From Brevibacillus choshinensis (GTDB lineage: Bacteria; Bacillota; Bacilli; Brevibacillales; Brevibacillaceae), in assembly GCF_001420695.1 (NCBI RefSeq), contig NZ_LJJB01000013.1:310065-374064 (forward strand): a DNA stretch of 64,000 bases. The letters are read 5' to 3'. This document shows, piece after piece, positions 39,631-47,762 of this stretch. Position 1 is the stretch's first letter. Every line of letters starts with the position of its first letter. Both the position numbers and the translations under genes were made by a program. The notes beneath the pieces are model-generated. The model was given only the letters and a program-made list of their open reading frames with translations, was not told the origin of the DNA and did no database searches.

Positions 39631-40920
39631 ATGAAAGAAAAATGGTGTCGTTGGGTCGTGATCCTTGCCATTGGCTGCATGAGTATCACGGGGTGTGTCC
39701 CGCCTGCCGCCAATCAAGAAAACCCCTCCACCGCTCCTGCCGATACGGCGTCCCCGCCCATTCCTGCCACGCCTACTGAAGAAAAGCCAGAGCAGACATC
39801 GGAAGCGAAAACCAATGAGGAATCCCCTGTCCCTGAACAAACGACGTCGCGCTTTCCAGAGCAGCGCCTCTCACTCATGGCGGTTGGGGATATTATGATG
39901 CACCAAGAGCAGTTGGATGCGGCGTGGAATTCAGCAACGAAGAAGTATGATTTTCACCCGTTCTTTACGAATGTAGTGCCTCTGTTCCAAGAGGCTGATT
40001 GGGTGATCGGCAATTTAGAGACGACGATGAGTGGCAGTGCTACCGGTTACTCGGGATATCCCATGTTCAATTCTCCAGCAGAGCTCGGTCATACGCTAAA
40101 GGATGTCGGTTTTACAGCCGTCTCCACAGCGAACAATCATTCTCTGGATCGGAAAGAGACAGGTATCTTGCAAACGATCAAACATCTCGACGAGGCAGGA
40201 TTGCTGCATACAGGGACTTTTACCAGTCCAGAAGAGCGTGATGAGCCACTTCTACTGAGAAAGGACGGATTTACGCTCGCGTTGCTGTCGTATACGTACG
40301 GCACGAACGGGATCCCTATTCCTGAAGGCAAACCGTACATGATCAATCTGATTGATCCGGAGTTAATCAAAAAGGACGTCGCCCGTGCGCGTGAAAAGGG
40401 GGCAGATCTGGTAGCGGTAGCCTTGCACTTCGGTGTGGAATACCAGCGACTGCCAAACGAAGCGCAAAAGAAGACAGCAGAGCAGTGCATTCAGTTCGGA
40501 GCAGACCTGATTCTGGGGGCTCACCCTCACGTGGTCCAGCCGTATGAATGGAAAACAGTCACTATGGAGGATGGAAGAGAGCATAAAGGCTTGATTACCT
40601 ACTCGTTGGGGAATTTCATTTCAGCGCAACGATGGGATTACAAAGACGTCGGGGCAATCCTCAAGCTGACGCTGCATAAAGGGGAGTCAGGTGTGGCCAG
40701 TATCGAGAGTGCAGAGATGATTCCTACCTACGTACACTTCTTTCGCAAATCAGGCAAACGAAATTATGTGATTTATCCGGTTCCTCAAACCTTGGCCAAG
40801 CTACAAAAGGGCGAAAAGTATCCGACTCTTACCAAAGACGCGATTGCCTACATGAAGCGTCTGGAAAATGAAATGCCTGTTCATGTAAACACGGTTGTTT
40901 CCACGAAAAAAGCCAGCTGA
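39631..40920 (+). CDS. CapA family lipoprotein (poly-gamma-glutamate synthesis type)
   Basis: ATG 39631 after AAAAAGGAGAAGG. Signal peptide with lipobox S-I-T-G-C (Cys at residue 23), then a long Pro/Thr/Glu-rich linker to about residue 70, and the CapA metallophosphatase-like domain: L-M-A-V-G-D-I-M-M-H-Q-E, W-V-I-G-N-L-E-T-T, T-A-N-N-H-S-L-D, V-V-A-L-H-F-G-V-E and I-L-G-A-H-P-H-V-V-Q-P-Y. No capB or capC is adjacent, so a role in poly-gamma-glutamate export is not shown; a periplasmic/wall phosphodiesterase role is as likely. Single gene. Confidence 0.9.
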   Translation: MKEKWCRWVVILAIGCMSITGCVPPAANQENPSTAPADTASPPIPATPTEEKPEQTSEAKTNEESPVPEQTTSRFPEQRLSLMAVGDIMMHQEQLDAAWNSATKKYDFHPFFTNVVPLFQEADWVIGNLETTMSGSATGYSGYPMFNSPAELGHTLKDVGFTAVSTANNHSLDRKETGILQTIKHLDEAGLLHTGTFTSPEERDEPLLLRKDGFTLALLSYTYGTNGIPIPEGKPYMINLIDPELIKKDVARAREKGADLVAVALHFGVEYQRLPNEAQKKTAEQCIQFGADLILGAHPHVVQPYEWKTVTMEDGREHKGLITYSLGNFISAQRWDYKDVGAILKLTLHKGESGVASIESAEMIPTYVHFFRKSGKRNYVIYPVPQTLAKLQKGEKYPTLTKDAIAYMKRLENEMPVHVNTVVSTKKAS

Positions 40921-40931
40921 AAGAGCTGGCC
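40905..40931. terminator. Bidirectional terminator
   Basis: GCCAGCT and AGCTGGC arms with loop GAAAG contain the stop codon of the CapA gene; T6 follows on the minus strand, serving the convergent gene that ends at 40932. Confidence 0.8.
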
Positions 40932-42005
40932 TTATTTCTTTCCAAACCCGAATGGCATATTTAATCGCAGATGAAGCTTGAGTTCCTTGTTTTGCATCGT
41001 GATGCCTTCTACCTGAATGTTTGGGGAAATGAGTTCGGGATAGAAGCCGAGATCGTACATTTTCTCCATTTCCTCTACCGTTGATTGCGGTAAAGCGAAC
41101 CCGTCGAAATACAGCTCAGCAATGTGAAACTTGAGTTGGACGGGGGATACGAGTTCGTATGTGCCGACGAGTCGTAGCTGCATGTGATCGTAAGTACCTT
41201 CGACAATCAGTTTATTGTCTTCAAAGGAAAAATGAGACTGCTTGAACAATTCGTCTTTGTTCATGAGAAACTGATTAAATTCGTCCTGCTTGATCGTCAG
41301 TGTGTGAGAAAAAAGACCGTCCGACTGAATGCGATCGGGCGTAGCCAGCTCAGGAACTTGCACCATTACATCAGCAAGCAAACCGAAAAACGTCTGGAAT
41401 GCAGGCAGCCCTCGTTTTTGCCAATCCGCAATGAGATGGTCCATGAGAGCTTCGACGGTAGTGGGGTCGTCCAGCTTTTGTACGTTTTTCTCTTTTTCCT
41501 CTTGAATGGCAAGCATTTCAGCTAACTGCGCTTCGTACTTCTTGCGCAAATCTTTTAGCTGGACGAGGCGATTATGTTCGTCTTGTTGCATGGCTACCAG
41601 TTTGGTCCGTTCCGTTTGATAGGATTCTAAACGCTGCATATCTCGATCGTACAAGATCTGAATAAAATCAAACATTAAGAGGAACTCATTAAAATTTTCT
41701 GCATTTAGCAGCAGTGTCAGAAGATTGGCTCGCTCTCCGGTATAGTATGCTCTCGCCACTTCTCCTGCATGACGATGCATGGCTTCGATGACCAGCTTTT
41801 GACGTTTCAGATCAAGCTCGAGTTGAGCGATATCCCCTTGTGTCCGTGTTTCCTCTGCCTTGATCAGGGTGAGAGTACGTTCCAATTCTTTTTGAGTAAA
41901 ATGCTGCTGCAAGATCAGCTGCTCCAAAGAAACGGGCTTCTCTTCCTCGGCGAATACCGTCAGCGGACATACAAGAAGGAACAGGATGAGCAGGAATTTG
42001 CGCAT
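40932..42005 (-). CDS. Secreted coiled-coil protein (357 aa)
   Basis: ATG 42005 after AAAAGGTGAA. Signal peptide MRKFLLILFLLVCPLTVFA. Residues about 25-190 form long coiled coils (Q-K-E-L-E-R-T-L-T-L-I-K-A-E-E-T, Q-L-E-L-D-L-K-R-Q-K-L-V, E-A-Q-L-A-E-M-L-A-I-Q-E-E-K-E-K-N) interrupted by the A-R-A-Y-Y-T-G-E-R-A-N-L-L segment typical of PcsB/CwlO-type N-terminal domains. The C-terminal 160 residues are beta-rich and end in L-K-L-H-L-R-L-N. No catalytic NlpC/P60 or CHAP domain is present. Probably a regulator or anchor for cell-wall hydrolysis; not certain. Confidence 0.78.
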   Translation of the reverse strand: MRKFLLILFLLVCPLTVFAEEEKPVSLEQLILQQHFTQKELERTLTLIKAEETRTQGDIAQLELDLKRQKLVIEAMHRHAGEVARAYYTGERANLLTLLLNAENFNEFLLMFDFIQILYDRDMQRLESYQTERTKLVAMQQDEHNRLVQLKDLRKKYEAQLAEMLAIQEEKEKNVQKLDDPTTVEALMDHLIADWQKRGLPAFQTFFGLLADVMVQVPELATPDRIQSDGLFSHTLTIKQDEFNQFLMNKDELFKQSHFSFEDNKLIVEGTYDHMQLRLVGTYELVSPVQLKFHIAELYFDGFALPQSTVEEMEKMYDLGFYPELISPNIQVEGITMQNKELKLHLRLNMPFGFGKK

Positions 42006-42133
42006 GATTTCACCTTTTGTTTCGTGATGGGAAGCGGTGTACCAGCTGTCGCACCTTTTCTCTCCACATTGTATGACTTCTTTTCGTATTATAGCCTTAT
42101 ACGGATGAATTTGGATAGCAGGAGAAGAGCCCA

Positions 42134-43270
42134 ATGAATCTATACACAGTGATTTGCGAGGAAATAGACAATCGATCGGAAAAGGCAATTCCCTTTTCGA
42201 GGTATATGGAGCTAGCGTTGTACCATCCCGACTACGGGTACTACATGTCAGACAAGACCAAAGTAGGAAAAGCGGGAGACTTTTTCACGAGTGCTTCCGT
42301 ACATCCCGTGTTCGGAGAAACGCTAGCGGACGTGGTGGAGGAGATGTGGCGGGCAGGGGAGATAGAGGCTCCCGTTCTGGTGGAAATCGGAGGGGGGACA
42401 GGCACTCTTTGCAAAAACATGCTAGACCGTTTGCAGGAGGATGCACCTGAGCTGTACCAATCCATGACCGTGATGCTCATCGAATCGAGTCCGTATCATC
42501 GAAAACTCCAGCAAGACGCGATTCACTCCCATAATGTCAAAAAGGTATGGTATGCCTCCTTAGAGGAAGCTGCTCGACATGAGCAAATCGAAGGAGTCAT
42601 CTTGTCAAATGAATGGCTGGACGCTTTTCCTGTCGATCTGGTGGAAAGAACAGCGTCAGGTTGGCAAGAGGTGTGGGTGACGGCAGGAGAGGCTGGTTTT
42701 CGAGAGGAGAAGGGAGCAGTTACACCGGAGCTTTCAGATTATCTGTCCATGCGTAATTGGAAAGTACCGAGCGGAATGCGCTTGGAAGTGAACATGGGAT
42801 TGGAACGGGCGGCAACAGACGTTTCTCAGCTTTTAAAAAGAGGCTACGTCTTGACGATTGACTACGGAGACTTGGAAGAGGAGCTGTACCATCCCAGCCG
42901 TAAAAACGGAACACTGATGTGCTACTACCGACATCAAGCACATGACGATCCATTCGCGCATCCAGGGGAGGAAGATATAACTGCACACGTCAACTTTACA
43001 GCGTGGAGGGAGTTTGGGGAACAAGTGGGACTGAGTGTGGTAGCCTACATGCGGCAGGACAAGTTCCTGATGCGTAGTGGCCTATTGCAAAAGGCAGTGG
43101 CTCACATGGATCGAGACCCCTTTACCAGTGTGGCAATGAAACGAAATCGAGCCATCCAGCAGCTGATGGATCCAGCAGGTCTCGGTGGGCGATTCAGGGT
43201 CATGATACAGACAAAAGGGATCGACAAACTCAGTGATCTTCGTTGTCTTGATTCTTCTTTTCGGTTGTAA
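42134..43270 (+). CDS. SAM-dependent methyltransferase, MidA/NDUFAF7 family
   Basis: ATG 42134 after GCAGGAGAAGAG. 378 residues with the DUF185 pattern: I-P-F-S-R-Y-M-E-L-A-L-Y-H-P-D-Y-G-Y-Y, K-V-G-K-A-G-D-F-F-T-S-A-S-V-H-P-V-F-G, the SAM motif L-V-E-I-G-G-G-T-G-T-L and V-I-L-S-N-E-W-L-D-A-F-P. The eukaryotic relative methylates an arginine of complex I; the bacterial substrate is unknown. Single gene, divergent from the coiled-coil gene. Confidence 0.9.
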   Translation: MNLYTVICEEIDNRSEKAIPFSRYMELALYHPDYGYYMSDKTKVGKAGDFFTSASVHPVFGETLADVVEEMWRAGEIEAPVLVEIGGGTGTLCKNMLDRLQEDAPELYQSMTVMLIESSPYHRKLQQDAIHSHNVKKVWYASLEEAARHEQIEGVILSNEWLDAFPVDLVERTASGWQEVWVTAGEAGFREEKGAVTPELSDYLSMRNWKVPSGMRLEVNMGLERAATDVSQLLKRGYVLTIDYGDLEEELYHPSRKNGTLMCYYRHQAHDDPFAHPGEEDITAHVNFTAWREFGEQVGLSVVAYMRQDKFLMRSGLLQKAVAHMDRDPFTSVAMKRNRAIQQLMDPAGLGGRFRVMIQTKGIDKLSDLRCLDSSFRL

Positions 43271-43290
43271 GGTAATTGAATGGTAAATAT

Positions 43291-43324
43291 AAAAAAGATG
43301 CTCGTAGATGAGCATCTTTTTTCA
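43291..43324. terminator. Bidirectional terminator
   Basis: AAAAAAGATGCTC and GAGCATCTTTTTT arms with loop GTAGAT between convergent genes. Confidence 0.92.
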
Positions 43325-43591
43325 TTACAGCATCATTTGCAGCATTGCATGTTCTCCGCCGCCTACTGGCATGATGAAGAAAGTGTAGTACGTGAATCCT
43401 ACGAAAGACAAGAACATAAAGCCAAAGAAGATGTTCAGGTACACTCTTTCTGTCAAAGCCATGTAGCTCAGCGCTACGAAGAATGCGGTCAGACCGAAGA
43501 AAATGAGCGCCATTGGGTACAAACCACCCCAGAAAGACATCAGCGCAATTACGATAGTCCAAAAACCAAGAACGCGATACATACGATCCAT
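43325..43591 (-). CDS. yqgY: DUF2626 family membrane protein, YqgY-like
   Basis: ATG 43591 after AAAAGGGGGG. 88 residues starting M-D-R-M-Y-R-V-L-G-F-W-T, with three hydrophobic segments and L-T-E-R-V-Y-L in the middle, matching the short DUF2626 family (B. subtilis YqgY). Inner-membrane protein of unknown function. In B. subtilis yqgY lies next to mgsR (yqgZ); here an HTH gene is placed between them. Confidence 0.9.
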   Translation of the reverse strand: MDRMYRVLGFWTIVIALMSFWGGLYPMALIFFGLTAFFVALSYMALTERVYLNIFFGFMFLSFVGFTYYTFFIMPVGGGEHAMLQMML

Positions 43592-43775
43592 CTGTGTCCC
43601 CCCTTTTTGCATAGATCGGTAAGATTTACAAGATTCCTTCCCCATTATATAGGACGGGCGAAGGCGTGTAAACGGGAAGGTATGACGGTTTTTTGGCAGA
43701 TAGGAAAATACAGGGTGTCATTTTTACTTTCAAAAAGTTTAGGTTTGCTGACACGATAAAGGATGGAAGTGTAAG

Positions 43776-43821
43776 GAAAACTAAGGCTTTAGCTATTGTT
43801 GGCGATAAGCCTAGTTTTTCT
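43776..43821 (-). terminator. Terminator of the HTH regulator gene
   Basis: On the minus strand AAAACTAGGCTT and AAGCCTTAGTTTT arms with a seventeen-base loop, directly after the stop at 43824. Confidence 0.65.
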
Positions 43822-43823
43822 AA

Positions 43824-44522
43824 TCAATATTGTATCACTGTATAATTACACGATTTACATCCATCAATCATGGATTCATCCTCACGTAATTCAATGTTCC
43901 CCAAGTACGTTTCAAATATCCCCATCAAAAGTGCGTTGTGCATCTGGCATATGGAGCTGGGAAATTTCTTGGCGGTATCCGAAAACGTGCAATTGTTTAC
44001 ACGAAAACGAAGAGCCCCATTTGCGATTGTTTCAATATCCGGTTTTAAGCCTTGCGCCACAACCAATCGCTGTATGTGGCCAAGTTTTTCTTCCATAGTA
44101 GCAGTTGCAAGTTTTAAGCCACTTTTAGCTACCGCCCGTTTTGCCATCTCTGTGCCAATGCGATATCCCATTTTGACGAGTGCAGCTTCACCTGCTTCAC
44201 CGAGTGAGAGCAAGGTTTCGATAGCAATGTCAGCCAGTAACTGATAGTCACGAGGCGGGAATTGCAGGCTTACCACTTGGTCGGACAGCGAGTACAATCG
44301 GCTGGGACGTCCTCCTTTACCGCTTTTGTCCGACACGGCAGAGAGTAAATGGACGTCCTCCAACTTCGTTAAGTGCAACCGCGCCACGTTAGGATGAATG
44401 GAAAATTGGTCGGCTACGTCCTGAACAGTAATCGGGTCTTTGCTGTAAGCGACATATTGGTATATGGAAAAACGGGTGGGGTCAGCTAAAGCACTGGTTA
44501 ACCTTTGAGCATCGCAATCCAT
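43824..44522 (-). CDS. HTH regulator with a cysteine-rich C-terminus, SufR/COG2345-like
   Basis: ATG 44522 after GAAGGGGGTAA. 232 residues. The N-terminal winged helix (L-T-S-A-L-A-D-P-T-R-F-S-I-Y-Q-Y-V, V-Q-D-V-A-D-Q-F-S-I-H-P-N-V-A-R-L-H-L-T-K-L) is ArsR-like, followed by G-G-R-P-S-R-L-Y. The C-terminal half has four conserved-looking cysteines in N-N-C-T-F, S-I-C-Q-M-H-N and G-C-K-S-C-N-Y, the pattern of SufR-type regulators that sense iron-sulfur clusters. Divergent from the MgsR-type gene, whose promoter lies 125 bases upstream of its start, so it may control that gene or iron-sulfur genes elsewhere. Confidence 0.82.
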   Translation of the reverse strand: MDCDAQRLTSALADPTRFSIYQYVAYSKDPITVQDVADQFSIHPNVARLHLTKLEDVHLLSAVSDKSGKGGRPSRLYSLSDQVVSLQFPPRDYQLLADIAIETLLSLGEAGEAALVKMGYRIGTEMAKRAVAKSGLKLATATMEEKLGHIQRLVVAQGLKPDIETIANGALRFRVNNCTFSDTAKKFPSSICQMHNALLMGIFETYLGNIELREDESMIDGCKSCNYTVIQY

Positions 44523-44646
44523 GCTGTTACCCCCTTCATAAGCAAATCACCATAAGTGTATCCGATTTTAGGCGGATTGTTAAGGTTATAGTGTGCAAGA
44601 GTCGCACATACACTCGTTTTTCGCCTAGTTTTTAGATTAACTACTA

Positions 44647-44676
44647 TTGACATAGTGTTAATAACGCATTTATAAT
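44647..44676 (+). promoter_or_regulatory. Strong promoter of the MgsR-type gene
   Basis: TTGACA (44647-44652), 18 bases, TATAAT (44671-44676), both perfect. The leader of about 120 bases includes AAGTAAG/CTTACTT arms (44681-44714) followed by a short T run, which might attenuate, and a CGTAtCC/GGtACG hairpin. Confidence 0.75.
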
Positions 44677-44802
44677 CCGAAGTAAGGAAGGTTTTTTTAT
44701 TAGCTTACTTTTTGCAAGCGATCGTATCCATTAATTGGTACGGTAGTGGCAAAAACTGTAATAAAGGCAAGAAAACGCATAGATGAGATGGAGGGGTAAC
44801 CG

Positions 44803-45180
44803 ATGGCAGTTGCTGAGCGTACACTTACAAATAAATTAACGTTTTTCACGTATCCGAGCTGCACATCCTGTCGCAAAGCCAAGGCTTGGCTGGCAGAGAA
44901 TGGTGTCAACTACGAAGAGCGTCACTTGTTTAAAAATCCACCAACAGCTGAAGAGCTACTCGATATTATCAAAATGACATCTAATGGGCTGGATGAGATT
45001 CTGTCGACCAGAAGTCAACGTTTCAAAAACCTCGATGTGGACATTAATGATATGTCTGTGAGTGAGCTTTTGGAAATGTTGAGTGAAGAACCTCAGTTGT
45101 TGAAACGTCCGATTTTGACCGATGGTGAAAATTTGATTGTGGGCTTTAACTCTTCTGCAATGAAAAATTTGCTGTCGTAA
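44803..45180 (+). CDS. mgsR: Spx/MgsR family protein (ArsC fold)
   Basis: ATG 44803 after GAGGGGTAA. 125 residues: after a short leader comes L-T-F-F-T-Y-P-S-C-T-S-C-R-K-A-K-A-W-L-A-E, the CxxC redox switch of Spx-type proteins, then N-Y-E-E-R-H-L-F, S-T-R-S-Q-R-F-K and L-L-K-R-P-I-L-T-D-G-E-N-L-I-V-G-F. Spx and MgsR bind the RNA polymerase alpha subunit and activate thiol or general stress genes. The closeness to yqgY supports MgsR (YqgZ) over Spx. Strong promoter and its own terminator. Confidence 0.85.
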   Translation: MAVAERTLTNKLTFFTYPSCTSCRKAKAWLAENGVNYEERHLFKNPPTAEELLDIIKMTSNGLDEILSTRSQRFKNLDVDINDMSVSELLEMLSEEPQLLKRPILTDGENLIVGFNSSAMKNLLS

Positions 45181-45197
45181 ACTCAATCTACACATAA

Positions 45198-45230
45198 GAA
45201 AGGGGAGGCATTTTGCCGCCCCTTTTTTTG
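45198..45230 (+). terminator. Terminator of the MgsR-type gene
   Basis: AAAGGGGaGGCA and TGCCgCCCCTTT arms with a short TTT loop, then T4. Confidence 0.92.
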
Positions 45231-45305
45231 TTTCGCCGTAGGATTTTGTGCATGAAGGCGGTAAAATAGAAGCAATGGAAGGTCAGAAAAGGATGGGAAC
45301 CGAAA

Positions 45306-46064
45306 ATGGAAACGATACAAATCGTCAAACGGGATGGTGTGGCGACCATTACGTTACATCGGCCAGAGGTACATAATGCGATCAGTATGGAATTGGTGGA
45401 CGAGCTGACTGGCGTACTCCAAGAGTGTCAGACAGATGAGCACGTCAAAGTATTGATCATCACCGGTACGGGAAAAAGCTTTGCTTCCGGAGGGGATTTG
45501 AATCAGTTCATCGCAGCTCGTGGACATGAGCAGGCATATCCGCTGTTGAATAAAGTTGCGGGACTGCTGTCTGACATCGACCATTTTCCAAAGCCAGTCA
45601 TCGCGATGATTAATGGAGCAGCTGTTGGTGGGGGATGCGAATTTGCGGGCGCGTGTCATTTCCGATTCGCCAGTGATCGTGCGCTCTTCGGATTTGTGCA
45701 AATCGGGATGCACATTACGACAGGATGGGGTGGCGGCAGTCGATTATTGGACAAGCTACCAGAATCCAAGGCCCTTGCGCTGTTGCTGACAGGCGAGAGG
45801 ATGAGTGCTCACGAAGCAAAGGCGTACGGTTTCGTGGAAGAAGTATATCCAGCGGACCAGCTACAAGAAGAAGTGGAGCGATTTGCTCGAAAGATTGCTG
45901 CCCAGCCACTGGTTGGCATCGAAGCGTACATGCGTATCTTGCAGTGGAAGCGAGAAGGGGTCAGCCAAGCAGAAAGAATTCGGCGTGAAGTTGATCAATG
46001 CGCAGGAATATGGGGGAGCGACGCGCATGTAGCCGTCGTTCAAAAGTTTTTGAGCAAGCGCTAA
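45306..46064 (+). CDS. Crotonase-family protein lacking the second catalytic glutamate
   Basis: ATG 45306 after AAAAGGATGGG. 252 residues, crotonase fold: V-A-T-I-T-L-H-R-P-E-V-H-N-A-I-S, S-F-A-S-G-G-D-L, and A-A-V-G-G-G-C-E-F-A-G-A-C. The first catalytic Glu (in G-G-G-C-E) is present, but where hydratases have a second Glu (Q-P-E-I) this protein reads G-F-V-Q-I, with Gln. That makes a hydratase less likely and a decarboxylase or isomerase (methylmalonyl-/ethylmalonyl-CoA type) more likely. It stands alone and is not part of the yng-type operon. Confidence 0.85.
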   Translation: METIQIVKRDGVATITLHRPEVHNAISMELVDELTGVLQECQTDEHVKVLIITGTGKSFASGGDLNQFIAARGHEQAYPLLNKVAGLLSDIDHFPKPVIAMINGAAVGGGCEFAGACHFRFASDRALFGFVQIGMHITTGWGGGSRLLDKLPESKALALLLTGERMSAHEAKAYGFVEEVYPADQLQEEVERFARKIAAQPLVGIEAYMRILQWKREGVSQAERIRREVDQCAGIWGSDAHVAVVQKFLSKR

Positions 46065-46214
46065 GAGGTAGGCGTCGATAGGGAGTGTTTCTTCCGTTTA
46101 AACATTTATTTGCTTGGACATACTTTTTCTAGTAGAAAGCGATTCTACAAGAGTAGGGAAAAGCATAGGATGAACTACACATCATCCTTTTTAAAGGTAA
46201 CGGGAGGGACTCAT

Positions 46215-46853
46215 ATGGTAGCTTCCAGACAAGACGCATGGACCGAAGATGACGATCTGGTGTTGGCGGAAGTCACCTTGCGCCACATTCGCGAAGGCGG
46301 CACCCAATTAGCCGCATTTGAAGAAGTGGGTCAAAGGTTGGGAAGGACAGCTGCTGCTTGCGGCTTCCGTTGGAATAGCTGCGTCCGCAAAAGATACGAT
46401 GCCGCCATCTCCATTGCGAAAAGCCAAAGACAGCAGTTAAAGAAAATGGGAAGAATCACAGCGCCGCCAGTTGTAGCAGAGGTGGATAATGTCATCGCCC
46501 CTCCAAAACGACAAACGCCAAGTCCAGTTGAGCAAATCAAACACGATGAAGACGAAGAGCAACAAATCGAATCCGTTATTCGCATGTTGGTGAACCAGAA
46601 AGAGTTGTCTCGTCGTGTCAAGCAGCTGGAACGAGAATTAGAAGGAAAAGAATTAGAAATAAAAGAATTGACAGAAGCCAACGAACGGGCACGGAAAGAG
46701 CTCGATCAGGTGAGTGGAGTAAATGAGGATTACCGTGCGCTTGTACAGATCATGGAGCGTGCTCGCAAGCTTGCCTTTTTACAAGAAGAAGACTCGAACA
46801 AGGCCATTTTCAAAATGGATGAGAATGGCAATCTGGAACGAGTAGAAAAGTAA
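46215..46853 (+). CDS. RsfA family transcriptional regulator
   Basis: ATG 46215 after GGGAGGG. 212 residues. The N-terminal Myb/SANT-like domain (R-Q-D-A-W-T-E-D-D-D-L-V-L-A-E-V-T-L-R-H-I-R-E-G, F-E-E-V-G-Q-R-L-G-R-T-A-A-A-C-G-F-R-W-N) is that of B. subtilis RsfA, a prespore-specific sigma-F regulator. A flexible middle is followed by a leucine-rich coiled coil (E-L-S-R-R-V-K-Q-L-E-R-E-L-E-G-K-E-L-E-I-K-E-L) for dimerisation. Relatives are common in spore formers, so the exact target genes are not known. Confidence 0.88.
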   Translation: MVASRQDAWTEDDDLVLAEVTLRHIREGGTQLAAFEEVGQRLGRTAAACGFRWNSCVRKRYDAAISIAKSQRQQLKKMGRITAPPVVAEVDNVIAPPKRQTPSPVEQIKHDEDEEQQIESVIRMLVNQKELSRRVKQLERELEGKELEIKELTEANERARKELDQVSGVNEDYRALVQIMERARKLAFLQEEDSNKAIFKMDENGNLERVEK

Positions 46854-46938
46854 AGCAATAAACAGACATTAGAAAACTTGGCTCCTCCAAGCCTTTGGCG
46901 GAGCCTTAGTACCCAAAGGGTACAAGTCTCGTATACTG

Positions 46939-46964
46939 GATAAGAAACTTACAAGTTCTTATCT
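46939..46964. repeat. Inverted repeat between rsfA-type and ylbP-type genes
   Basis: GATAAGAaACTT and AAGTTCTTATC are complementary over eleven positions with one bulged base and a two-base centre. No T run follows, so it is not an ordinary terminator; a protein-binding palindrome is possible. Confidence 0.45.
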
Positions 46965-46973
46965 GTATAAAAA

Positions 46974-47006
46974 AGAAGCGGCAGGTAACCGCTTCTTTTT
47001 GTTTTT
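46974..47006. terminator. Bidirectional terminator
   Basis: AAGAAGCGG and CCGCTTCTT arms, loop CAGGTAA, A and T runs on both sides. Serves the regulator gene (plus) and the YlbP-type gene (minus). Confidence 0.9.
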
Positions 47007-47020
47007 CATATGAAGTAGAG

Positions 47021-47488
47021 CTAGTCTTGCAGATCAACGTTTTCAGGCAACCATACGTAAGGATTTTCCCCACGGTCACGCATAGGATTGTACTTTACTG
47101 GTGTAAAATTCATTTTCAACCAGAATTGATCAGCTCGGCAGCGGGAATTTGTTTTGATTGGTGCTCCAAAGCTTTTCGCATGGTTAACCAGAGCTGTACC
47201 GTAATTTTTGTCGCGGTAATCTGGCAGGACTTCGAGCTTCCACAGCTCGTAGTAATCCTGTGCAGGTTGGAAATAGCGGTCGTATTTCCCGTCGATTTTG
47301 TAGAGGCTCATGCGTGCTACCAAAAGGTCGTTGTCGTAAATGCCATAGAAGGGAGACTCCGAATCGTTTTCCACGATGTTCGCCTCCAGGTCTTCCTTCA
47401 TCGAAAGTTCCTCCAGGCCAAATTCGCGAAACTGCTGGAATTCTTCCAGTGTCTTATAATTGATTTGTAAACGTTTTACTTCAAACAT
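47021..47488 (-). CDS. ylbP: GNAT acetyltransferase, YlbP-like
   Basis: ATG 47488 with GAGAGGAG upstream. 155 residues closely matching what I recall of B. subtilis YlbP: R-L-x-I-N-Y-K-T-L-E-E-F-x-x-F-R-E-x-G-x-x-E-L-S-M, N-I-V-E-N-D-S-E-S-P-F-Y-G-I-Y, L-W-K-L-E-V-L-P-x-Y and the acetyl-CoA loop R-D-K-N-Y-G-T-A-L-V. Substrate unknown. In B. subtilis ylbP is next to ylbQ (panE), and here panE is about 5 kb away beyond the leucine operon. Confidence 0.92.
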   Translation of the reverse strand: MFEVKRLQINYKTLEEFQQFREFGLEELSMKEDLEANIVENDSESPFYGIYDNDLLVARMSLYKIDGKYDRYFQPAQDYYELWKLEVLPDYRDKNYGTALVNHAKSFGAPIKTNSRCRADQFWLKMNFTPVKYNPMRDRGENPYVWLPENVDLQD

Positions 47489-47711
47489 TGGTCAGCCACT
47501 CCTCTCACAGCTCTTTACCTTCAGCCACAATGGCCTTTCTCTCTATTATACACCAAATGATCGCAAACCGAAGAATTTTTCTTTGACTGAGTAAGGGATT
47601 ATCAGGAAATGAATTCGCTTCCTTGGAAATTTTTAAGATTTCGTTCTAGATATATGTCCACTCTCATGGCAAAATAGAAGGTAGCGTCACATAAACAATT
47701 CGGAATCCTTG

Positions 47712-47726
47712 TTGGAAACGCTTTCA
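47712..47726 (+). promoter_or_regulatory. cre site (CcpA operator) before the leucine degradation operon
   Basis: TTGGAAACGCTTTCA fits the consensus WTGNAANCGNWNNCW at every position and is nearly palindromic. It lies 37 bases ahead of the ATG of the biotin carboxylase gene (47763), within the leader, where a bound CcpA would block transcription when glucose is present. Confidence 0.72.
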
Positions 47727-47762
47727 AGTGGATTCGGATTGGTGAAAGAGGGGAGCGTTGCC

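Noticed and set aside
46881-46907. GGCTCC / GGAGCC hairpin after the RsfA-type gene as terminator
   Set aside because: Followed by TTAGTACCC with no T run; the T-tailed hairpin at 46974-47006 is the better terminator.
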